Assembly: GCA_023101485.1 (NCBI GenBank)
Contig: LVZB01000001.1
Span: forward strand, 1,730,001 to 1,794,000
Direction of reading: 5' to 3'
Source of the DNA: Pasteurellaceae bacterium Macca
GTDB lineage: Bacteria; Pseudomonadota; Gammaproteobacteria; Enterobacterales; Pasteurellaceae
DNA: 64,000 nucleotides
The notes beneath the pieces were generated by a model. It was not told where the DNA came from and made no database searches. It saw only the letters and a program-made list of their open reading frames with translations. This document shows positions 25,699-35,070 of the stretch, piece by piece. A program made the translations under genes and the position numbers. Each line of letters begins with the position of its first letter. The stretch's first letter is position 1.

Positions 25699-25836
25699 TC
25701 TTCAACAAAATGGCAAAAAACTAATCAAATTTGACCGCTTGTAAAGGGTAAAAATTGCTCTTGCTATTGCGAGATCTCCTAAATTTTGATTGAATAGCCC
25801 TTCTTTACGATAACACAACAGAATTTTCCCATACCG

Positions 25837-26505
25837 ATGAAAAAATATATTCTTACCCTCGCTTTTCTACTCGCAACAGGCAATCTCTTTGCCGAAGATG
25901 CTAAAGACAAACCATCCGAACCGCTGTTTAAAGACGGTAAAGGTTACTATTCCTATGTAAAACCGCTGAATCTTCCCCCTTTGGCGAATAATAAGGTGCA
26001 GTTGCAATATTTCTACCACTACGGCTGTGAGGTTTGCCTTACCGCATTAGATACCTTAAAAGCTTATGCGAAACGCCATAGCGAACAAGTTGCCCTCACT
26101 ATTTCCCCAAGTTTTGAAAAAGGCAGTACCTACACTAGCCAAATGAATGCTACTTTTGAAGCAGCGGGCAAGCCTGAACTCAGCGAACTGTTTTTATTTG
26201 ATAGCACTTACCAAAATAAAGAGAAAAACCATTTAGTGAAAAATAATCAAGCGATCATTCGTTGGTTAGAGGAACATAATGTGAATACGAAAGAGTTCTA
26301 CCGACTCTTTACCTCCGAAAAGGTGCGTAAGCAGGTTGAAGAAGATCATAAACGCTACCAACAATATTTATCGCCCCCTTTTAGCCCCTACTTAGCGATT
26401 AATGGCAAATATATTTTGGTGAAAAATACGCTGTTTAATGATGATTATACTTTTGCAGTGTTAGATTTTTTAGTCAATAAATTAACTCAAGAAAAAGAAA
26501 AGTAA
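25837..26505 (+). CDS. DsbA-like thiol:disulfide interchange protein
   Basis: A secreted thioredoxin-fold protein of 222 residues. The signal peptide ends near LATGNLFA; the redox motif is GCEVC (Cys64, Cys67) after YFYHYG, and the cis-proline loop is FSPYLAINGKY. The arrangement, with a helical insertion between, is that of DsbA-type oxidases. The CEVC motif differs from the CPHC of classical DsbA, so it may act on a restricted set of substrates or serve as a second DsbA. It stands alone after the glyA terminator. Confidence 0.85.
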   Translation: MKKYILTLAFLLATGNLFAEDAKDKPSEPLFKDGKGYYSYVKPLNLPPLANNKVQLQYFYHYGCEVCLTALDTLKAYAKRHSEQVALTISPSFEKGSTYTSQMNATFEAAGKPELSELFLFDSTYQNKEKNHLVKNNQAIIRWLEEHNVNTKEFYRLFTSEKVRKQVEEDHKRYQQYLSPPFSPYLAINGKYILVKNTLFNDDYTFAVLDFLVNKLTQEKEK

Positions 26506-26584
26506 CTTTTTAAGAAAATATTGAAATTTACTTGGCTAGGTATGCCTTACTATAACGAATAAGGTATTTCGTTGATATAAAAAA

Positions 26585-26615
26585 GACTGGGGTCAATATA
26601 ATATCGGCCTCAGTC
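26585..26615 (-). terminator. Terminator between the DsbA-like gene and the met locus
   Basis: Ten-base arms gactggggtc / ggcctcagtc (two G-U pairs). On the minus strand it is followed by tttttatatc, so it serves the met transcript; on plus the tail is T-poor. Confidence 0.6.
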
Positions 26616-26674
26616 CTTAGCATAAGCGCTAATTTTTAAAAAAGATTAGAGCATTTACTCTCCTTAAAACAGGC

Positions 26675-27466
26675 TTACCAACCTTTTATCATTCCGCCTT
26701 TAAAGACTTCATTCGCTTTTTGATAAACAGCTTCAGATTGATAGGCTTGCACGAATTTTTTCACCTCTTCTTTATCTTTATTATCTTCACGAGCGACAAT
26801 GTAGTTCACATAAGGTGAGTCTTTTGATTCCATAAAGATACCGTCTTTGGTTGGCGTTAAACCAATTTGCCCTGCATAGGACGTGTTGATAACCGAAAAG
26901 GCCGTATCATCAAGGGTACGCGGAAGGAGTGGTGCTTCAATTTCTTGAATGTCCAAATTTTTCGGATTTTCAATAATATCTACACGGGTAGATTGCACAT
27001 TTGTATTATCTTTTAATTTGATAATACCTTGTTTTGCGAGTAATACGAGGGTACGACCGAGGTTAGTTGGGTCGTTTGGTATCGCAATTTTATCCCCATC
27101 TTTTAGCTCATCAACAGATTTAATTTTTCTTGAATACGCGGCAATAGGGTAAACGAAAGTTTTGCCGACAGGAACAAGTTTATAGCCCTTGTCTTTGATC
27201 TGTTTATCTAAGAAGGGTTTATGCTGGAAAGCATTCACATCTAAATCCCCTTTATTGAGGGCTTCATTCGGGGTGGCATAATCGGTGAAGATAACAAGCT
27301 CAACATCAAGATTGTATTTCTGTTTTGCTTCTTGGACGGCAACTTCCATCACTTGGTGCTCTGGGCCTGAAATCACGCCTACTTTTAGCGGGGCTTTTTT
27401 ATCATCACAGCCTGTTAGTGCAAGGGCGGAAAGGATGCTAAGTGTTAATAGTTTTTTAAAATTCAT
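26675..27466 (-). CDS. MetQ-family substrate-binding lipoprotein, third copy
   Basis: A 263-residue lipoprotein of the MetQ/NlpA family (lipobox LTGC, Cys20), most distal of three tandem copies. It keeps GPEH, FQHKPFLD (His82), the arginine in LGRTLVLL, and the C-terminal GMIKGW, so it should bind an amino acid such as methionine. The conserved Asn-Asn of VNNTYA is changed to VINTSYA, which may alter ligand contacts. It lies 125 bases after the second copy. The three copies correspond in number and arrangement to plpABC of Mannheimia haemolytica. Confidence 0.9.
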   Translation of the reverse strand: MNFKKLLTLSILSALALTGCDDKKAPLKVGVISGPEHQVMEVAVQEAKQKYNLDVELVIFTDYATPNEALNKGDLDVNAFQHKPFLDKQIKDKGYKLVPVGKTFVYPIAAYSRKIKSVDELKDGDKIAIPNDPTNLGRTLVLLAKQGIIKLKDNTNVQSTRVDIIENPKNLDIQEIEAPLLPRTLDDTAFSVINTSYAGQIGLTPTKDGIFMESKDSPYVNYIVAREDNKDKEEVKKFVQAYQSEAVYQKANEVFKGGMIKGW

Positions 27467-27591
27467 AAAATCTCCTGAAAGTCATTGATCTCCCCCACTG
27501 AATGGCTTGATTTGTGAGGGAGGAAAAGGGCTTTTGCGACCACAAGATGAGTGCAAAAAGTTTGTCAAAAAAGACCGCTTGTAAAGGCGAA

Positions 27592-28416
27592 TTACCAGCC
27601 TTTTACCACACCGCCTTCAAACAGTTTGAGGGCGGCTTGATAAACTTCTTCACTTTGCCACGCTTTTACAAAGGTTTTGAGGGCTTCGTCATCTTTGTTA
27701 TCTTGGCGAGAAACGATTAAATTCACATAAGGGGAATCTTTATCTTCCACAACCACACCGTCTTTTTCTGGCGTTAAACCGGCTTGACCTGCGTAGGTAT
27801 TGTTAATTACCGCAAGATCAACATCGTCAAGGGTACGGGGAAGAAGCGCACTATCGACTTGTTTGAAGGTCACTTTTTTCGGATTTTCAATCACATCAAT
27901 TTCAGTGGCAAATAGATTGGTGGGATCTTGTAATTTGATTAAGCCTTTGGCTTGTAGTAATAATAATGCACGCCCCACGTTGCTTGGGTTGTTTGGAATC
28001 GCAATTTCTGCACCTTCTCGTAATTCATCAAGGGTTTTCACTTTTTTCGAGTAGGCCGCCATTGGGAAAGTGAAGGTGTTACCAATAATCGCTAATTGAT
28101 AGCCACGATCTTTACTTTCTTGATCCATATAAGGTTTAGTTTGGAAAGCGTTAGCATCCAAATCTTTACGCCATAGGGCATCGTTTGGCTGAGTGTATTC
28201 GTTAAATTCAACTAATTTCACCTCTAAGTTATATTTCTCTTTGGCAATTTTAGCCGCCACTTCGGCAACTTGTGCTTCAGGGCCTTGCATCACGCCTAAT
28301 TTAATTTGGCGCGCTTCTTGTTTTTGTACGGGGGCTTCTGCTTTTTTCTCTTCTTTACAGCCAGTTAATGCCAATGCAGAAAGGGCAACAACGCCGAGTA
28401 ATTTTTTGAAATTCAT
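27592..28416 (-). CDS. MetQ-family substrate-binding lipoprotein, second copy
   Basis: A 274-residue lipoprotein (lipobox LTGC, Cys20) with the MetQ fold. It differs from its neighbours at two pocket-like positions: GPEA instead of GPEH, and FQTKPYMD instead of FQHKPYLD (Thr93 in place of His). The NNTYAGQ and VGRALLLL segments are kept. Because the histidine in HKPY contributes to methionine binding in characterised MetQ proteins, this copy may have a different or broader ligand. It follows the first copy with a 77-base gap containing opposed uptake signals. Confidence 0.9.
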   Translation of the reverse strand: MNFKKLLGVVALSALALTGCKEEKKAEAPVQKQEARQIKLGVMQGPEAQVAEVAAKIAKEKYNLEVKLVEFNEYTQPNDALWRKDLDANAFQTKPYMDQESKDRGYQLAIIGNTFTFPMAAYSKKVKTLDELREGAEIAIPNNPSNVGRALLLLQAKGLIKLQDPTNLFATEIDVIENPKKVTFKQVDSALLPRTLDDVDLAVINNTYAGQAGLTPEKDGVVVEDKDSPYVNLIVSRQDNKDDEALKTFVKAWQSEEVYQAALKLFEGGVVKGW

Positions 28417-28493
28417 AGAGTCTCCTTAAAAAGTAGAGCGGTCAAATTTTGCAAAATGTTTGAAAAATCAGACCGCTTGTGATTAAAAATAGA

Positions 28494-29315
28494 TTACCAA
28501 CCTTTGACAACGCCGTCTTTAAACTGTTTTTGTGCTTCGGCAAACACTTCCTCTGTTTGGAAGGCTTTTACGAAGTTTTTCACATTTTCAGCTTCTTTGT
28601 TGTCTTTACGGGCAACAATGATATTGACGTAAGGTGACTCTTTGCTTTCAACAAAGACACCATCATTAGCCGTTAAGCCAACTTGACCAGCATAGGTGTT
28701 ATTGACTACCGCAAGGGCAACATCATCTAATGCTTTAGCCGCAACCGAAGTATCCACTTCTTGAATTTTCAAGTTTTTTGGGTTTTCGATAATGTCTAAT
28801 GAAGTAGCAAAGAGGTTCGTATTATCTTTTAATTTGATTAAGCCTTGTTTTTCCAACAGGATTAACGCACGGGCAAGGTTGCTTGGATCATTGGGAACGG
28901 CAACCACTGCACCATCTTCTAACTCACTGATATTTTTGATTTTTTTAGAATAACCGGCTAATGGGAATACAAAGGTATTGCCCACGATTTCTAAGTTATC
29001 TAACCCTTTTGAAGCACTATCTTTATCTAAATACGGCTTATGCTGGAAAGCGTTGGCATCTAAATCGCCTTTGCTCACAGCCGTATTGGGGAGAGCGTAG
29101 TCGTTAAAGAGGACAAATTCCACCTCTAACCCGTATTTTTCTTTGGCGATTTTCGCCGCGGTTTCTGCAACCGTATGTTCAGGGCCAGACATCACGCCCA
29201 CTTTGATTTTTTGGACAGCAGGTGCAGCTGCGGTTTCTGCTTTTTTCTCTTCTTTACAGCCGGTAAGGGCTAATGTTGAGATAGCAACAACGCTAAGTAG
29301 TTTTTTGAAGTTCAT
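28494..29315 (-). CDS. metQ: MetQ, methionine-binding lipoprotein, first copy
   Basis: A 273-residue lipoprotein (lipobox LTGC) that is closest of the three to E. coli MetQ: KIKVGVMSGPEH, FQHKPYLDKD (His92), DIIENPKNLKIQEVDTS and VNNTYAGQVGL. It delivers methionine to MetI/MetN. The frame begins with a TTG at 29321, but the ATG at 29315 follows GAGGA and gives MNFKKLLS, shared with the other two copies. It lies 39 bases downstream of metI in the same operon. Confidence 0.94.
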   Translation of the reverse strand: MNFKKLLSVVAISTLALTGCKEEKKAETAAAPAVQKIKVGVMSGPEHTVAETAAKIAKEKYGLEVEFVLFNDYALPNTAVSKGDLDANAFQHKPYLDKDSASKGLDNLEIVGNTFVFPLAGYSKKIKNISELEDGAVVAVPNDPSNLARALILLEKQGLIKLKDNTNLFATSLDIIENPKNLKIQEVDTSVAAKALDDVALAVVNNTYAGQVGLTANDGVFVESKESPYVNIIVARKDNKEAENVKNFVKAFQTEEVFAEAQKQFKDGVVKGW

Positions 29316-29354
29316 AGTCAAGTCCTCAATGTTGAATAAATGTTGTGTTAAAAA

Positions 29355-30032
29355 TTAACGGTGATCGACGCGTTTTGCTAAACGATCCCCCAGTTTTTGG
29401 CTGATCATCACAATGGCAACGATAATAATCGTCGCAATCCATTTTACATAAACCATATTACGGTGTTCCCCGTAGCTAATGGCGAGGTTACCTAAGCCAC
29501 CACCGCCCACAGCCCCTGCCATTGCAGAATAGCCAATAAGTGAAACAAGGGTGAGGGTAATGCCGTTGATAAGAATCGGTAATGATTCAGGTAAATAGAA
29601 TTTAGTGACGACTTGCCAATTTGTCGCCCCCATTGATTTTGCCGCTTCGGTTAAGCCATTTGGAATTTCTAGCAACGCGTTTGCGGTTAAGCGCGCAAAA
29701 AATGGGATAGCCGAAATGCTTAATGGCACGATAGCGGCGGTTGTACCAAGGGTTGTACCGACAAGAATGCGCGTAAAAGGCAATAACACCACTAATAAAA
29801 TAATAAAAGGCACAGAACGACCGATGTTAATCACCACATCGAGCACTTGATGTAGAGTTTTGTGTTCTAAAATTTCGCCTTTTCCGGTTAAAAAGGCAAC
29901 AAATCCAATTGGTAAGCCGACAAGCACCGCCATAGCAGTGGCAGCAAAGCCCATATAAAGGGTTTCAAGGGTTGAAAGCCCGACAAGTTCCCACATTTTC
30001 GGGGTTAATTGGTTTAGAAAATCAGCCCACAT
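29355..30032 (-). CDS. metI: MetI, methionine ABC transporter permease
   Basis: Inner-membrane permease of 225 residues with about five transmembrane helices. The EAA-type loop that contacts MetN reads [20 protein letters not shown]. Its ATG overlaps the metN stop by 11 bases, so translation is probably coupled. Confidence 0.96.
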   Translation of the reverse strand: MWADFLNQLTPKMWELVGLSTLETLYMGFAATAMAVLVGLPIGFVAFLTGKGEILEHKTLHQVLDVVINIGRSVPFIILLVVLLPFTRILVGTTLGTTAAIVPLSISAIPFFARLTANALLEIPNGLTEAAKSMGATNWQVVTKFYLPESLPILINGITLTLVSLIGYSAMAGAVGGGGLGNLAISYGEHRNMVYVKWIATIIIVAIVMISQKLGDRLAKRVDHR

Positions 30033-31056
30033 AGCCTAATACCTCGACTTTTACGTTATTGTCAATTAAATAGAATTTTGCTTCGGCAATGGCATCGGCA
30101 TTGCCTTCCACTTCGGCGATCACAAAACCAAATTTCACGCCGCCGGCATAATCGATTTGGGACATTAAAATGCTGAAATCAATGGCAAATTTTTTCGAGG
30201 CAAGGCTAAGAAGCGGTGCATCTACGGAACGCCCCGTAAATTCAAATTTAATAATCGGCTTGCCATTCGGTGTTGGTGTTGGGGAGAGATCTTCGGTGTA
30301 TTCTGCCGGTAATTCAACGTGGAATGTAGATTGAATAAAGCGTTGTGCTAATTCGGTTTTCGGGTTAGAGAAAATTTCACTTACGGATCCCGTTTCGACT
30401 AATTGCCCCTTATCGATCACAGCAACACGGTCACAAATGCGTTTTACCACATCCATTTCGTGGGTAATCAATAAAATCGTTAAGCCAAGGCGTTTGTTGA
30501 TCTCTTTAAGGAGTTGCAAAATAGATTGCGTGGTGGCCGGATCTAAGGCACTGGTGGCTTCGTCACAAAGTAGCACTTGGGGATCACTGGCTAAGGCACG
30601 CGCGATGGCAACACGCTGTTTTTGTCCACCTGAAAGGTTGGCAGGGTAGGCATCACGCTTATCGGCAAGCCCCACTAATTCAAGCAATTCACTGACTTTT
30701 TTCTCAATCTCTGCACGGTTGCTGTGGCTTAATTCAAGGGGAAGTGCCACATTTTCAAACACCGTACGCGAAGCCAACAGATTAAAATGTTGGAAAATCA
30801 TCGCAATTTGGCGGCGCGCTAAAATCAATTCAGATTCAGAGAGTGCGGTTAAATCTTTACCATTGACAATAACTTGCCCCATTGTTGGGCGTTCGAGTAA
30901 ATTCACACAACGGATAAGGGTACTTTTCCCTGCCCCAGAAGAGCCAATTACGCCATAAATCGTGCCTTTCGGTACATCAAGGCTGACGTTATCTAAGGCG
31001 GTAATCCGCTTTCCTTTTACGTCAAACTGTTTGCTGATCTGTTTCAGTTGAATCAT
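30022..31056 (-). CDS. metN: MetN, methionine ABC transporter ATPase
   Basis: ATPase of the MetNIQ importer, 344 residues. Walker A is [12 protein letters not shown], the Q-loop region MIFQHFNLL, signature [15 protein letters not shown] and Walker [13 protein letters not shown]. The C-terminal part from about residue 265 is the NIL (C2) domain, which in E. coli binds methionine and inhibits transport. It is the first gene of the metNI plus three metQ operon. Confidence 0.97.
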   Translation of the reverse strand: MIQLKQISKQFDVKGKRITALDNVSLDVPKGTIYGVIGSSGAGKSTLIRCVNLLERPTMGQVIVNGKDLTALSESELILARRQIAMIFQHFNLLASRTVFENVALPLELSHSNRAEIEKKVSELLELVGLADKRDAYPANLSGGQKQRVAIARALASDPQVLLCDEATSALDPATTQSILQLLKEINKRLGLTILLITHEMDVVKRICDRVAVIDKGQLVETGSVSEIFSNPKTELAQRFIQSTFHVELPAEYTEDLSPTPTPNGKPIIKFEFTGRSVDAPLLSLASKKFAIDFSILMSQIDYAGGVKFGFVIAEVEGNADAIAEAKFYLIDNNVKVEVLGYVG

Positions 31057-31090
31057 AGGTCAAACTCACTGTATTAAAATAACATGGTTT

Positions 31091-31114
31091 GGCATTCTAG
31101 CCGTCTAGATAGCT
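31091..31114 (-). promoter_or_regulatory. MetJ-type operator (tandem met boxes) before metN
   Basis: Three consecutive 8-mers, GGCATTCT, AGCCGTCT and AGATAGCT, resemble the met box AGACGTCT; the middle box matches 7 of 8. They cover the spacer and -10 of the metN promoter, a repressor position. MetJ with SAM represses methionine genes in gamma-proteobacteria. Confidence 0.72.
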
Positions 31115-31121
31115 ATGTCAA
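31094..31121 (-). promoter_or_regulatory. Sigma-70 promoter of the met operon
   Basis: On the minus strand TTGACA (31116-31121), a 16-base spacer, and TAGAAT (31094-31099), about 38 bases before metN. The -35 is perfect. Confidence 0.8.
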
Positions 31122-31232
31122 GGGCTAAAAGCCATTTTTTATGAGAAATTGGGGGTGGTAGAAAGAAAATGCCAAACTATCTTAAGTAATCGGCGTTTTA
31201 TTGGCAGAATGTTATACTTCAGTCACTTATTT

Positions 31233-31246
31233 TGCACAGTTGTGCA
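31233..31246 (+). promoter_or_regulatory. Inverted repeat at the higBA promoter
   Basis: TGCACA, two bases, TGTGCA: a perfect 6-bp inverted repeat overlapping the -35 hexamer. It is a candidate site for autoregulation by HigA. Confidence 0.5.
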
Positions 31247-31268
31247 GTGCAATAGTTTGCTTTAAAAT
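31240..31268 (+). promoter_or_regulatory. Promoter of higBA
   Basis: TTGTGC (31240-31245), a 17-base spacer and TAAAAT (31263-31268), about 30 bases before higB. Confidence 0.55.
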
Positions 31269-31298
31269 GATGCTATTTATCATTTTGGGATTGATATT

Positions 31299-31604
31299 AT
31301 GTTTAATCTTACCGCTTTACATTTTCGGGACGATTATCTTTATCGTTTCTTTCAATATGGTGAGATGCACAGCAAAATTCCGGCTAATCTAGCTAGCGTA
31401 TTGGCTCGAAAGTTAGATATGATCAATGCGGCTGAAAATTTGAATGATTTGCGAGTGCCACCTGCCAATCGCCTTGAATTGCTTGAACCAAAAGAAAACA
31501 AGTACTATTCCATTCGCGTCAATAAACAATATCGTTTGATCTTTAAATACGAAAATAGCGAAATTTCCCAATTATATTTAGATTCACATCGTTACGACTT
31601 ATAA
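31299..31604 (+). CDS. higB: HigB-family toxin of a type II toxin-antitoxin pair
   Basis: A 101-residue RelE/HigB-fold protein, expected to be a ribosome-dependent mRNA endonuclease. The central motif RLELLEPKENKYYSIRVNKQ and the end RLIFKYENSEISQLYLDSH are typical of HigB. The toxin gene comes before the antitoxin, as usual for hig. The ATG at 31299 is the only start giving a normal length; the leader carries a candidate operator. Confidence 0.9.
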   Translation: MFNLTALHFRDDYLYRFFQYGEMHSKIPANLASVLARKLDMINAAENLNDLRVPPANRLELLEPKENKYYSIRVNKQYRLIFKYENSEISQLYLDSHRYDL

Positions 31605-31613
31605 GGAAATCTT

Positions 31614-31943
31614 ATGCAAAATCTACAACGTAAGCCTACTTCTGTGGGTGAAATTCTACAGGAAGAATTTCTGATCCCTCTTAATCTCAAAATCAGTGAT
31701 TTAGCGCAGATTTTGGATGTTCATCGCAATACAGCGAGTAGCTTAGTGAATAATCATTCCCGCGTAACATTAGAAATGGCGGTTAAACTGGCTAAAGCTT
31801 TTGGTACGACGGCAGAGTTCTGGCTCAATTTACAACACAGTGTGGATTTATGGGCACTAAATAACAATGCCCATTATCAAGAAAGTCTTGCTCGGGTAAA
31901 ACCAGCAAGGGATTGGTTTTCGGTGCCACACCTTGCTGTGTAA
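31614..31943 (+). CDS. higA: HigA-family antitoxin
   Basis: A 109-residue XRE-type DNA-binding antitoxin. The helix-turn-helix lies around residues 25-60 (KISDLAQILDVHRNTASSLV), and the VapI/HigA signature is KLAKAFGTTAEFWLNLQ. It starts nine bases after higB with AAGGAAATC before the ATG, so both are co-translated from one message. It should neutralise HigB and repress the operon. Its stop is seven bases from the convergent ubiG stop. Confidence 0.92.
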   Translation: MQNLQRKPTSVGEILQEEFLIPLNLKISDLAQILDVHRNTASSLVNNHSRVTLEMAVKLAKAFGTTAEFWLNLQHSVDLWALNNNAHYQESLARVKPARDWFSVPHLAV

Positions 31944-31950
31944 GTACGTG

Positions 31951-32655
31951 TTAGAAAAGATGATGACGCATGGTGGCGATGTAGTTACAACTGACATCTT
32001 GATTGAGCCAAAACTTTTCCGTAATCGGGTTGAAATGGTAGCCGACCATATGGTCACATCGGAGATTGGCTTCATCACTCCAGGCTAATAATTCCGCGGG
32101 TTTGATGAATTTTTCAAATTCGTGCGTGCCTTTGGGGAGAAGTTTTAACACATATTCCGCCCCAACGATCACCAATAAATAGGCTTTAAAGGTGCGGTTA
32201 ATGGTAGAGAAAAACAGCACGCCATTGGGTTTGAGGAGAGCTTGGCAACTTTGAATAATGGAGAGGGGGCTCGGTACATGTTCAAGCATTTCCATGCAGG
32301 TAATGACATCAAACTTTTCAGGATGGGTCGCTAAAAAATCTTCAATGGTGGATTGTTGGTAATCAATCGTCAGCCCATTTTGTTCGGCGTGTTGCTTGGC
32401 AATTTCAAGGGGTTGGCTTGTCATATCTAACCCTGTGACCTTAGCTCCGAGTTTTGCCATACTTTCACTTAAAATCCCACCGCCACAGCCGACATCTAAT
32501 ACCCGCTTGCCAAAAAGCCCACCGGATTTTTCATCGATATAGTTTAAACGTAGAGGGTTGAGTAGGTGAAGGGGTTTGAAATCGCCTTGGGGATCCCACC
32601 AACTTTTTGCCATTTTTTCAAATTTTGAGATTTCTTGTTGATCAACGTTACTCAT
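31951..32655 (-). CDS. ubiG: UbiG, ubiquinone O-methyltransferase
   Basis: UbiG performs both O-methylations of ubiquinone synthesis. The 234-residue protein has [19 protein letters not shown] at the N terminus, the SAM motif [19 protein letters not shown] and [12 protein letters not shown]. Length and motifs are those of the family. It is convergent with higA. Confidence 0.95.
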   Translation of the reverse strand: MSNVDQQEISKFEKMAKSWWDPQGDFKPLHLLNPLRLNYIDEKSGGLFGKRVLDVGCGGGILSESMAKLGAKVTGLDMTSQPLEIAKQHAEQNGLTIDYQQSTIEDFLATHPEKFDVITCMEMLEHVPSPLSIIQSCQALLKPNGVLFFSTINRTFKAYLLVIVGAEYVLKLLPKGTHEFEKFIKPAELLAWSDEANLRCDHMVGYHFNPITEKFWLNQDVSCNYIATMRHHLF

Positions 32656-32821
32656 AGCCAGCCTTTTGATTAGTTTTTCTAATGATTATGGCGGACGATT
32701 TTAGCGTAATTTATGAAGAGAAAGCAAAAATAAACACCTTAATGCAAAAAATCGCCCTGAATAGCGCTGCAAGCGGTCGTTTTTGTTGAAAAATTTGCCA
32801 TTTGGGTTAATTTTTCTAATT

Positions 32822-32849
32822 TTGATGATAAATTTTTTTAATTTATGCT
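32822..32849 (+). promoter_or_regulatory. Candidate promoter of gdhA
   Basis: TTGATG (32822-32827), a 16-base spacer and TATGCT (32844-32849), about 75 bases before the start. The fit is moderate in a very AT-rich region. Confidence 0.35.
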
Positions 32850-32874
32850 TTTCAAAGGAAAATTTGCTTGCTAG

Positions 32875-34265
<1,391 letters not shown>

Positions 34266-34281
34266 TTTTTGGAGAATAGAA

Positions 34282-34312
34282 AACCCAGTGCGATGCACTG
34301 GGTTCTTTTTTT
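34282..34312 (+). terminator. Terminator of gdhA (also usable by the facing lipoprotein gene)
   Basis: A perfect 10-bp stem aacccagtgc / gcactgggtt with loop gat, followed by cttttttt; the minus strand has ttttcta. Confidence 0.9.
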
Positions 34313-34333
34313 AGTATATTGAAAATTTCGGAA

Positions 34334-34882
34334 TTATTTATTTTTCCCAAATTTCTTCTCAAGCTCTGTAAGTAATTGTTGGCTTTCTTTTCCAGATTGT
34401 AAGAGCTTTTCTGCTTTCTCTTTTAGTGAAGCTTTGAGTTCAGGAGACGGATCTTTTACGCCTACGGCTTTGTTGTATTCCAAGAGCATTTCATTAGAGA
34501 GTGTTAATGATTCCTGTAATTTATGTTTAAAGACATTCACATCATTATTTTTAATCTCTATTTGATCTAAAGCTTTAGAGAAGAGAGCAATTTTTTCTCT
34601 CATTTCTTGGAAAGCATGCTGAATACGAACATAATCACCGCTTTTAGTTTCTTTTTCGAGCATACTCTGTGTTTCTATAAGTGCTGATTTATTTTTTTCA
34701 TTCCAATCTAATAGTTTTTCTAAATCAGCAACACCTTGTGCATGAATTTCTTCTGCAGAAAGTTGTGCTGTTTGAATTGTTTCCGTTTTTCCCGTTGTAG
34801 ATCCATTTGTTGTGGGTTTATCACAAGCCGATAAAAAAAGAGCCACTAATGCGATAGCGCTTACTTTAGTCATTTTATTCAT
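34334..34882 (-). CDS. Lipoprotein of unknown function, helical
   Basis: A 182-residue predicted lipoprotein that I do not recognise. The signal MTKVSAIALVALFLSAC has lipobox LSAC; the +2 residue is Asp, which in E. coli retains lipoproteins in the inner membrane. A Thr/Ser-rich linker (PTTNGSTTGKTETIQ) follows, then about 140 residues that are almost wholly helical, rich in Glu, Lys, Leu and Gln with heptad-like spacing. There are no cysteines after the lipid anchor. An ATG nine bases downstream (34873) is an alternative start. It lies between gdhA and ubiI, with terminators on both sides, so it is probably monocistronic. Confidence 0.8.
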   Translation of the reverse strand: MNKMTKVSAIALVALFLSACDKPTTNGSTTGKTETIQTAQLSAEEIHAQGVADLEKLLDWNEKNKSALIETQSMLEKETKSGDYVRIQHAFQEMREKIALFSKALDQIEIKNNDVNVFKHKLQESLTLSNEMLLEYNKAVGVKDPSPELKASLKEKAEKLLQSGKESQQLLTELEKKFGKNK

Positions 34883-34904
34883 TCAATTATCCTTATTAAA
34901 AATG

Positions 34905-34931
34905 TAAAAAAATATCCCTCACAGATGAGGG
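34905..34931 (-). terminator. Terminator of ubiI
   Basis: ccctca / tgaggg stem (34916-34921, 34926-34931); on the minus strand followed by atattttttta. Confidence 0.7.
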
Positions 34932-35015
34932 CGTTTATTGTACTGCCTTTCGACTGTAGAAGAGTTAATTGGTTCAAGTTAATAAATCAAGCGGTTAAAA
35001 AAGAAACAGCTCGAT

Positions 35016-35025
35016 ACAAGCGGTC
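35016..35025 (+). repeat. Uptake signal with a second copy close by
   Basis: ACAAGCGGTC with the tail AAATTTTT, and a near copy (caagcggtt, 34988-34996) 20 bases upstream in the same orientation. This is the only clear direct pair in the window. Confidence 0.7.
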
Positions 35026-35070
35026 AAATTTTTAAGATATTTTGTCATAACATCTTTAATCAATTTGCCG

